A DNA stretch of 6,757 bases from Elusimicrobiota bacterium (GTDB taxonomy: Bacteria; Elusimicrobiota; Elusimicrobia; JACQJN01): NCBI GenBank assembly GCA_016205045.1, contig JACQJM010000164.1, positions 1 to 6,757 on the forward strand, given 5' to 3'. Shown one piece after another: positions 1 to 6,165 of this stretch. The notes under the pieces were generated by a model. That model was not told the origin of the DNA. It worked only from the letters and a program-made list of their open reading frames with translations, and did no database searches. Within the stretch, counting starts at the first letter, position 1, and the number at the start of each line of letters is the position of its first letter. The translations under genes were made by a program, and so were the position numbers.

Positions 1-46
1 CCCCTGTGTGGCGCCCTGTTTTTAATTTTGCCATATTTCCTAAATC

Positions 47-125
47 AACTATAAAGTATAAACTATTAACGGTAAGCTTAGGAAAAACTTCTTAACAGTT
101 TATAGTTAATCGTTTATAGTTTAGC
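47..125. repeat. AT-rich 7-bp-period repeat array forming a long imperfect inverted repeat
   Basis: The left half reads as successive 7-mers AACTATA (47-53), AAGTATA (54-60), AACTATT (61-67) and AACGGTA (68-74). The right half reads as GTTTATA (98-104), GTTAATC (105-111), GTTTATA (112-118) and GTTTAGC (119-125), which is the same unit in opposite orientation. As a result 52-70 pairs with 105-123 at 17 of 19 positions, and inside that TTAGGAA (78-84) can pair with TTCTTAA (89-95) allowing one G-T pair. A second register, shifted by one or more units, also pairs. The array fills most of the gap before murJ. Its function is unknown; it resembles the short tandem repeats found between genes in several bacterial groups. 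Confidence 0.75.
92..120 (+). promoter_or_regulatory. Candidate sigma70-type promoter for the murJ operon
   Basis: TTAACA (92-97) matches the -35 consensus at 5 of 6 positions. After exactly 17 nt comes TATAGT (115-120), which matches the -10 consensus at 5 of 6. Transcription would start near 127, giving a leader of about 23 nt before the murJ start. It is the only promoter-like pair I found ahead of the operon. The region is AT-rich, so a chance match is possible. The -10 box lies inside a GTTTATA repeat unit. Confidence 0.5.
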
Positions 126-149
126 CTTGAGTTTTTATCTTATCACTTT

Positions 150-1733
150 ATGAGTTCCCCTGCAAATTCGAGTTCTTCACTGCCCACCCAGCAATTTGCC
201 AGGCATATCGGAGGATTTAGCTTGGCCACTCTTTTCTCTAGAATTCTAGGGTATCTCCGTGACGCCCTGGTGGTCGCTCATTTTGGCGGAGGCAGGCTTT
301 CAGACACCTACTACGCCGCCTTTCGCATTGCCAACCTGGTCCGCAGAACCTTGGGGGAAGGGGCTTTAACCGCTTCCTTCGTCCCTATTTTAGAAAAAGA
401 ACGCCAAAAGAGCTCTGAGTCTGCGCAGGCTTTTTTTGGTTCGCTTTGGTCCGGCTTAGTCCTTGTGTGCGGCCTCTTGGTGATCCTGGGAATCTTAGCT
501 TCCAGACCTTTGGTTCTGGCCCTCACCTACGGATTCACTGCCGATCCGGCGAAATTTGATTTAACGGTCCAGCTCACGCGAATCTTATTTCCTCATCTCC
601 TGTTTGTGACCATGGCGGCCGCCGCCCAAGGAGCGCTCAATGTAGCCCGCCGATTTTTCTTGCCCGCCCTGGCCCCTATCACATTTTCCCTGTCTCTGAT
701 TGTTTACCTCTTGCTCCTTAAACAGGGAATCTTTCCTAAGCTCACCCCACAGGGACAGATTATGGGACTCGCCCTATGTGCGGTGATAGGAGGGGCCCTG
801 GAGTGGCTGATTCTTTTACCTCCTCTTTTTCGCGCGGGATTTAGGCTCGAGTTCAGAAATCCCTGGTCGCACCCAGGGGTCAAACAAGTATTGCTGCTCA
901 TGGGACCTTCTATTCTGGGACTGATGGTGGATCAGGTGGATACTCTCATTGAGATGACCTTCGCCAGCTTCATGCACGAGGGCGCCTTTACGGCCATTTA
1001 TAATGCTAACCGCATCATGCAGCTGCCCCTGGCGCTCTTTGGCGTCGCCACAGCCAGCGTAGCCCTTCCCCACCTATCTCAAAAACTAGGTCAAAAAGAT
1101 ATGGTACAGTATCGAGAGACTCTGGGGCTGAGCCTTCGTCTTTTGGGATTTGTGCTGATTCCCGCCTCCGTGGGCCTTTTGCTCTTAAGCCTTCCCATCG
1201 TTCAAACTTTGTTTCAGCATGGGCAGTTCACGCTCCAGCAGAGCCTGATCACGCACCAAGCCCTGTTTTTCGCTGCGTGGGGTCTTCTGGCTTTCAGTCT
1301 GATTCGAATTGCGGTGATTTCATTTTTTTCTTTGGAAGACGCCATCACCCCGGTCAAAGTCAATCTGCTGGAGATCACCCTAAATGCCATCTTATGTTAT
1401 GCGCTCATGCGGCCCATGGGAGTAGGGGGATTGACCCTAGCGGCTTCCCTCAGCTCTTGGGTGAGCGTTCTCCTTTTATTCAAAATACTCTCGGATAGGA
1501 TAGGGGGGCTTCCCCTAGCTTCCGTGTTTCAGAGCTGGACCAGAACCACACTGGCCAGCCTTGGCATGGCTCTTTTTCTGTGGGAATTTAGAAAAATGGC
1601 TTCCTTGCCTCCTTGGGCCCTTACCTTTGCCTCTATGCCTTTGGCCTTGACCTTGTACTTGGGCTTGGCCCGTCTCTTGCATATGGAGGAGGTCGGAATC
1701 CTCGCCAGTATCTTTCGGCGCAAGAACCAGTAA
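150..1733 (+). CDS. murJ: MurJ lipid II flippase (MviN family)
   Basis: This 527-residue polytopic membrane protein belongs to the MOP/MviN superfamily. MurJ moves lipid II from the inner to the outer face of the cytoplasmic membrane for peptidoglycan synthesis. Many hydrophobic segments run through the protein, consistent with the family's 14 helices, and the length is close to the E. coli protein (511). Residues matching functionally important E. coli positions are visible: R31 (SRILG), R37 (RDA), D52 (SDTYY), R65-R66 followed by E70-G-A (NLVRRTLGEGA), and R288 (NANRIMQLP) in the central cavity. A Ser-rich stretch of about 14 residues precedes the first conserved segment. No ATG, GTG or TTG lies closer to that segment, so the ATG at 150 is kept although no clear Shine-Dalgarno sequence precedes it. 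It is first in the gene string; uvrC starts 15 nt after its TAA. Confidence 0.95.
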   Translation: MSSPANSSSSLPTQQFARHIGGFSLATLFSRILGYLRDALVVAHFGGGRLSDTYYAAFRIANLVRRTLGEGALTASFVPILEKERQKSSESAQAFFGSLWSGLVLVCGLLVILGILASRPLVLALTYGFTADPAKFDLTVQLTRILFPHLLFVTMAAAAQGALNVARRFFLPALAPITFSLSLIVYLLLLKQGIFPKLTPQGQIMGLALCAVIGGALEWLILLPPLFRAGFRLEFRNPWSHPGVKQVLLLMGPSILGLMVDQVDTLIEMTFASFMHEGAFTAIYNANRIMQLPLALFGVATASVALPHLSQKLGQKDMVQYRETLGLSLRLLGFVLIPASVGLLLLSLPIVQTLFQHGQFTLQQSLITHQALFFAAWGLLAFSLIRIAVISFFSLEDAITPVKVNLLEITLNAILCYALMRPMGVGGLTLAASLSSWVSVLLLFKILSDRIGGLPLASVFQSWTRTTLASLGMALFLWEFRKMASLPPWALTFASMPLALTLYLGLARLLHMEEVGILASIFRRKNQ

Positions 1734-1748
1734 AACCTTGAGTTCATC

Positions 1749-3119
1749 ATGAGCCCAACCCCTGAGCTTAAACATTTGCCTCACTCTCCTGGGGTCTACC
1801 TCCTGCGGGACTTTTCACGCCAGATTCTTTATATCGGCAAGGCCAATGACCTTTCCCGGAGAGTGTCCCAATACTTTCATCCGGATCGTCAAACGGGCAA
1901 AACCCAAATTCTAGTTCCTCTGATCCGCGATATTGATTACATTCCCTGCCAGAATGAGAAAGAGGCCCTGATCTTAGAGCAGCAACTGATTCAAAAACAG
2001 AAACCCTCTTTTAACTTCATGTGGAAGGACGACAAATCGTACCCCACCGTCCGATTGAACCTTCAGGAAGATTTTCCTCGCCTGGAAATCACCAGGAAAC
2101 GCAGAGAGGATGGGGCTCATTACTTTGGACCCTACCCCAAAGTTTGGCCGGTCAGACAGCTGTTACGCTATCTCTGGAAAAAGCGTTTCTTTCCTCTAAG
2201 GCCTTGTTCTTGGGATTTCAACACTAAAAAACCTCTCGCTCCTAAAAAAATCCAGTCCTGCCTCTACTACCACACCCAGGAATGTCCCGCTCCCTGTGCC
2301 GGAAGAATTTCCCGGACCCGGTATCGCAGGATAGCTCAGAAAGCGGCTTTATTTTTTAAAGGACGATATGATAAACTCAAAACCATATTTGAACGTGAGA
2401 TGAGAGAGGCTTCCCGGGCATTCCACTATGAGCAAGCGGCTCAAGCCAGAGATCGGTTGCGCGCTCTAGAGCACATCCAACAAAGGGTCTCCCTCCATGA
2501 GCTTCAGGGAGAAGCCCTCGCCAAAAAACTGGAGAATTCACGGGCGGTGACCTCCCTGCAACAAGTGCTCGCTCTCAAAAAACCTCCTCTTCATATTGAG
2601 GCTTTTGATATTTCTCATTTGTTCGGAAAAGAACCGGTGGGCTCCATGATCTGCTTTAAACACGGCATCCCCTTCAAAAATCACTACCGTAAATTTAAAA
2701 TCAGAACGGTGCGAGGAAAAAACCAGACGGTTGAGCTGGTGGCCGGCGCTCAGCCCTTATCCCACAAATCAGGTGGCGATGACCTTAAAATGATGCAGGA
2801 GGTCGTCTCACGCCGCTACAAAAGACTCCAGCAGGAACAAAAAGCTCTTCCCGACCTCGTGCTCGTTGATGGGGGCAAGGGACAGCTTCAAGTGGCCCAA
2901 GAGGCTTTCCAAAAACTCAATCTTTCCATTCCCTTGTTGTCCTTGGCCAAACGGAAAGAGGAGGTTTTTCTTCCCCACCAACCCGACCCACTTCAGATTC
3001 CCAGGGATAGTCCCGCTCTTCACCTTCTTCAACAAGTCCGGGATGAGGCCCATCGCTTTGGCGTCAAATACCACAGACAGCGAAGAACCAAAAAATTATT
3101 TTCGGAGGGTTCTGCATGA
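1749..3119 (+). CDS. uvrC: UvrC-type excinuclease subunit lacking the C-terminal (HhH)2 domain
   Basis: UvrC makes the 3' and 5' cuts in UvrABC nucleotide excision repair. The protein has 456 residues, against about 560-610 usually. In order: a GIY-YIG nuclease (about 13-95; G15-V-Y and Y28-I-G, R38, metal-binding E77, then KDDKSYP at 93-99); a four-cysteine cluster C153, C171, C179, C183; a UVR (UvrB-binding) helix pair around 212-247; and an RNase H-like nuclease with D287 (FDISH), D374 (LVDGG) and H435 (RDEAHRF), matching the catalytic D-D-H of the family. It ends 21 residues after H435, just where the tandem helix-hairpin-helix domain should begin. An extra segment of about 20 residues (322-341) lies inside the RNase H-like part. 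The start has only a weak TTGAG (1738-1742), but the GIY-YIG domain begins at the normal distance. Its TGA overlaps the next gene's ATG. Cho is a less likely identity because it lacks the RNase H-like half. Confidence 0.88.
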   Translation: MSPTPELKHLPHSPGVYLLRDFSRQILYIGKANDLSRRVSQYFHPDRQTGKTQILVPLIRDIDYIPCQNEKEALILEQQLIQKQKPSFNFMWKDDKSYPTVRLNLQEDFPRLEITRKRREDGAHYFGPYPKVWPVRQLLRYLWKKRFFPLRPCSWDFNTKKPLAPKKIQSCLYYHTQECPAPCAGRISRTRYRRIAQKAALFFKGRYDKLKTIFEREMREASRAFHYEQAAQARDRLRALEHIQQRVSLHELQGEALAKKLENSRAVTSLQQVLALKKPPLHIEAFDISHLFGKEPVGSMICFKHGIPFKNHYRKFKIRTVRGKNQTVELVAGAQPLSHKSGGDDLKMMQEVVSRRYKRLQQEQKALPDLVLVDGGKGQLQVAQEAFQKLNLSIPLLSLAKRKEEVFLPHQPDPLQIPRDSPALHLLQQVRDEAHRFGVKYHRQRRTKKLFSEGSA

Positions 3120-4711
3120 AAAGAATGATGACAACTCTTCTTCTCTCTGGATTTTTGATGGGGGTTTCGCTTTGCCCCAACTCCTCCTTGGCCCAGAAAA
3201 ACGATTTTCCAAGAAAAGAGGCTCTCTTTCTCAATGCAGAAGATACAGTTTTACTCCATGATTTCGCTAAGCAAAATCTACCCCCCGTTGTGGAAGCCAC
3301 GTTAAAAAATGGCATGAGGGTCCTGCTTTTGGAGAAACACTCCTCGCCTACCATCTCCTTTCATATTATGTTTCGGGTGGGCTCCGTGGATGAATCCCTG
3401 GGCAAAACGGGGCTGGCACATATGTTTGAGCACATGATCTTTAAAGGGACCAAATCTATCAACAGCAAAAATTATGATCGAGAAAAACCTGCCTTGGACG
3501 CCGTGGAAAAGGCAGCTCAAGAGTTGTTGCGCGAGCAAGCCAAGGGATCACAGGCGAACCCACAAAAACTCGCATCCTTAAAAAAGAATTTAGAACGCCA
3601 AGAAGCCGCCGCAGATCGTTGGATCGCTCACGACGAGTACGAAAAATTCTACGAAGAACAAGGGGGAGCCAACCTGAATGCTTACACGGGGGAAGATAGA
3701 ACCGCCTATCTTGTGTCTCTTCCTTCCAACCGTCTGGAAACCTGGATGAGGCTGGAGTCAGATCGATTTAAAAACCCTGTTTTGCGTGAATTCTACCGTG
3801 AGCGAAACGTGGTGATGGAGGAGCGCCGCATGCGAACCGACTCCAACCCACAAGGCAAACTCTGGGAGGCACTCATCACCACCGCTTTTCAGGTCCATCC
3901 TTACCGCAACGACATCATCGGCTGGATGGGAGACCTAGAGAACATGAGCCTAACAGATGCCGAAAATTTCTTTAGAGATTTTTATGCTCCTAACAATGCG
4001 GTCGCTGTTTTAGTCGGAGACCTAAATCCCCAAAAAACATTGGCTTTATTTAAGAAACATTTCGAGACTATTCCAGCACGTCCCTTAAAAACTCACTACA
4101 TCACCGAGGAACCTCCGCAGGAGGGGGAAAAACGAGTTTCCATAGAATTCGAGGCAGAACCTCAAATCATGATGGCCTTCCACAAGCCCAATCTCCCCCA
4201 TCCGGATGACACCGTTTTCCAATTTATCAAAGCTCTCTTATCCGATGGCCGCACTTCTCGCCTCTATAAAAACCTGGTGGAAGGAAAGAAAATCGCTTTG
4301 AGTGCCAGTGCGGATTCTTCCGGGGTGGGAGAACGTTACCCCAACCTTTTTGTCGTGTATGGCGCTCCTCGTCACCCTCACACCGCTTCTGACTGGGAAA
4401 AAGGTGTCCTGGGAGAACTGGAAAAACTTAAAAAGGAACTTCCCACCACCCGAGAAATGGATAAAATCCGAAATCAGTTGACCACGGAGCTGGTGACCTC
4501 CCTGGAATCCAATGACCAGATGGCCCGAAAATTGGCCTACTACCAAACCATCGCGGGAAATTGGAGGTACCCCTGGGAACTTCAGAAAAGGTTCGGGGAA
4601 ATATCCGCTCAAGACATCCAGCGCGTGGCCCAGACATACCTCCTCGATCACAACCGAACGACGGCCGTTTTAGTCCCCCAAAAAGCCCCCGCAGAAGGAG
4701 AAAAACCATGA
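3116..4711 (+). CDS. Secreted M16 zinc metallopeptidase, catalytic (beta-type) subunit
   Basis: This 531-residue insulinase-like (M16) peptidase starts with a signal peptide (K/R start, hydrophobic 5-19, likely cut after S-L-A26), so it should act in the periplasm. Zinc and catalytic residues are visible: H102-M-F-E105-H106, then E229 and E236 in RERNVVMEE, which correspond to the downstream glutamates of the family. NAYTGEDRTAY (188-198) is the usual substrate-strand motif. A charged, helix-rich insert (about 118-178) lies between the two parts of the zinc site, lengthening H106 to E236 to 130 residues, where classic members have about 76. The second M16 domain covers roughly 275-455; there the R/Y pair normally seen seven residues apart is V388 and L395. 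GGAGGG (3104-3109) sits 6 nt before the ATG, which overlaps the uvrC stop as ATGA. The next gene supplies the missing R/Y pair, suggesting a heterodimer. Confidence 0.9.
   Translation: MKRMMTTLLLSGFLMGVSLCPNSSLAQKNDFPRKEALFLNAEDTVLLHDFAKQNLPPVVEATLKNGMRVLLLEKHSSPTISFHIMFRVGSVDESLGKTGLAHMFEHMIFKGTKSINSKNYDREKPALDAVEKAAQELLREQAKGSQANPQKLASLKKNLERQEAAADRWIAHDEYEKFYEEQGGANLNAYTGEDRTAYLVSLPSNRLETWMRLESDRFKNPVLREFYRERNVVMEERRMRTDSNPQGKLWEALITTAFQVHPYRNDIIGWMGDLENMSLTDAENFFRDFYAPNNAVAVLVGDLNPQKTLALFKKHFETIPARPLKTHYITEEPPQEGEKRVSIEFEAEPQIMMAFHKPNLPHPDDTVFQFIKALLSDGRTSRLYKNLVEGKKIALSASADSSGVGERYPNLFVVYGAPRHPHTASDWEKGVLGELEKLKKELPTTREMDKIRNQLTTELVTSLESNDQMARKLAYYQTIAGNWRYPWELQKRFGEISAQDIQRVAQTYLLDHNRTTAVLVPQKAPAEGEKP
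4695..4700 (+). promoter_or_regulatory. Shine-Dalgarno site deciding the start of the second M16 gene
   Basis: AAGGAG lies 7 nt before the ATG at 4708. The open frame extends upstream to an ATG at 4561, but those extra 49 codons lie wholly inside the preceding gene, read as a Pro/Arg-rich non-conserved stretch, and would bury the signal peptide. The ribosome site and the signal peptide both favour 4708. Confidence 0.85.
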
Positions 4712-6120
4712 TCGCAAAAAACGCTGGAAGGGCCTTGGGGCTCATCCTTTTAAATCTCTTAGGACTGGCCACGCAAACTCAAGCCACTCTCCCTCCTCTT
4801 CCTCCCACCCCGGAAATTCAGATACGTCTTCCCCGCTCCGATCGCTTTGTTCTGGATAACGGCATGGTGGTGTACTTTATGGAAAACCATGACCTGCCGC
4901 TTCTGCACTTGAAGGCGATGGTCCACACGGGGGACGTCTACGATACCCCTGAAAAAATAGGTCTGGCTTCCCTCATGGCGATTGTGCAACGCTCCGGGGG
5001 CACGAAGCATTATGCTCCCGAACAGTTAGATGAAGAGCTGGAATACATGGCCATCTCTATGGGCACCACCATGGAGGAGGAATCCGGGGGGCTTTCTCTG
5101 ACCTCTCTTTCTCAACATGCTGAAAAGGCCATTGATCTGTTTACGGAGGTGCTGCGTTTTCCCGTTTTTGACAAGGGTAAACTAGAGATTGAACGCAACA
5201 AAACACTGGAAGAGATTCGCCGCAGAAATGATGAACCCCGTCAGATCGTCAGACGAGAATCTTATCGCATCCTGTACGGCCCCAAACACCCTTACGGATG
5301 GAGACCTGAAATTTCAACCATTAATAACATTTCTCGGGAAGATCTTCTCCAGTTTCACCGCACTTATTACCATCCCAACAACACCCTCCTGGTAGTCGCG
5401 GGCGATATCTCGAAACAGAAACTTGTTCAGGAGCTTAATCGCACCTTGGGAGATTGGAAAAAAACCGAAGTTAAGTTGGCCACCGTGCCGCCCGTGAAGC
5501 CGGAAACCCATAAACAGGTCTACCTTTTTTCCAAACCCATAAATCAAGCCTCTTTACGGTTTATCCAGTTCGGTCTCAAAAGACATGACCCCGATGAGTT
5601 CAATCTGGAGGTTTTAAACGAGATCCTCGGAGGAGGCTTCGCTTCCCGATTATTTTCCAGGGTCCGGTCTCGGCAGGGGCTGGCCTACTCGGTCGGCAGC
5701 CGGTATACGAAACCCTCGGACTGGGGGTCTTTTTTCGTGACTTGCGGCACCAAGAATGAATCGGCGGTCAAAGCGGCGCGAGAAATCTTTAAAAACCTGG
5801 ATGAAATTCGCCAAAAACCCGTGGCTCGAGAGGAGCTGTCCTATGGCAAGGGCTCTCTGATGAACTCCTTCGTATTTAACTTCACCACTCCCTTCAACAT
5901 CGCGGAGCAACAAGCCAATTTAGAGTTCTATGGATACCCTTCCGATTATCTGGAAACATACCTACATCACATAAAGCGCGTGCAATCTGCGGACTTATTG
6001 CGCACCGCTCAGAAATGGATTAAGCCTGAATCCATGGCTATCGTGGTGGTAGGAAACCCTAAAAAATTTGACCAGCCTTTGACGACGTTGGGACCTGTTA
6101 AGGAAATGCCGTTGGACTAA
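4708..6120 (+). CDS. Secreted M16 family protein without zinc motif (alpha-type partner subunit)
   Basis: This M16-fold protein has 470 residues from the chosen start. A signal peptide (hydrophobic 10-21, likely cut after T-Q-A26) is followed by a Pro-rich linker. The N-terminal M16 domain aligns with its neighbour, but HxxEH is replaced by S88-L-M-A91-I92, so zinc cannot be bound in the usual way. E162 and E169 (IERNKTLEE) remain as relics of the downstream glutamates. The C-terminal domain has the full GGGFASRLF motif followed by R320 and Y327 seven residues apart, the R/Y pair that completes the active site of M16 enzymes. In known two-chain M16B peptidases one chain gives the zinc site and the other gives R/Y, and that is the division seen here. 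The start overlaps the previous stop as ATGA, suggesting translational coupling and a fixed ratio. By sequence it should be inactive alone. Confidence 0.9.
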   Translation: MIAKNAGRALGLILLNLLGLATQTQATLPPLPPTPEIQIRLPRSDRFVLDNGMVVYFMENHDLPLLHLKAMVHTGDVYDTPEKIGLASLMAIVQRSGGTKHYAPEQLDEELEYMAISMGTTMEEESGGLSLTSLSQHAEKAIDLFTEVLRFPVFDKGKLEIERNKTLEEIRRRNDEPRQIVRRESYRILYGPKHPYGWRPEISTINNISREDLLQFHRTYYHPNNTLLVVAGDISKQKLVQELNRTLGDWKKTEVKLATVPPVKPETHKQVYLFSKPINQASLRFIQFGLKRHDPDEFNLEVLNEILGGGFASRLFSRVRSRQGLAYSVGSRYTKPSDWGSFFVTCGTKNESAVKAAREIFKNLDEIRQKPVAREELSYGKGSLMNSFVFNFTTPFNIAEQQANLEFYGYPSDYLETYLHHIKRVQSADLLRTAQKWIKPESMAIVVVGNPKKFDQPLTTLGPVKEMPLD

Positions 6121-6123
6121 AAA

Positions 6124-6151
6124 CTAGGGGCTAGGGGTTAGGGGCTGGAAT
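6124..6151 (+). repeat. G-rich 7-bp tandem repeat (CTAGGGG) between the M16 pair and ogt
   Basis: The units are CTAGGGG (6124-6130), CTAGGGG (6131-6137), TTAGGGG (6138-6144) and a degenerate CTGGAAT (6145-6151). The array starts 3 nt after the TAA of the M16 gene and runs up to the GGAG (6152-6155) that serves the next gene. Three GGGG runs and one GG run separated by 2-3 nt on the coding strand could form a G-quadruplex in DNA or mRNA, which is inference. Confidence 0.75.
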
Positions 6152-6165
6152 GGAGAAAAACAAAA

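Noticed and set aside
1..46. Possible end of an intrinsic terminator of an upstream gene (GGCGCCCTG followed by a T-rich run at 19-29)
   Set aside because: The left arm of any hairpin would lie outside the window, so it cannot be tested. No coding frame of an upstream gene can be supported here.
47..125. CRISPR-like array or attachment site before murJ
   Set aside because: The units are 7 bp with no spacers of uniform length, no cas genes and no integrase are present, and the pattern is tandem with inversion.
3116..3193. Lipoprotein signal in the first M16 protein (Cys at residue 20)
   Set aside because: The residues before Cys are V-S-L, which do not fit a lipobox, and a normal signal peptidase I site (S-L-A) follows at 24-26.
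4561..4707. Upstream extension of the second M16 gene to an earlier ATG (49 more codons)
   Set aside because: It lies wholly inside the preceding gene and reads as Pro/Arg-rich sequence. It would put the signal peptide in the middle of the protein, while a strong AAGGAG precedes the ATG at 4708.
311..5913. Numerous open frames on the minus strand and in other plus frames inside murJ, uvrC and the M16 genes
   Set aside because: They overlap well-recognised genes throughout, show no family motifs, and lack supporting ribosome sites.
6124..6144. Telomere or linear replicon end because of TTAGGGG
   Set aside because: There are only three units, located between two genes of the same strand, and they are better explained as one of the local 7-bp arrays.
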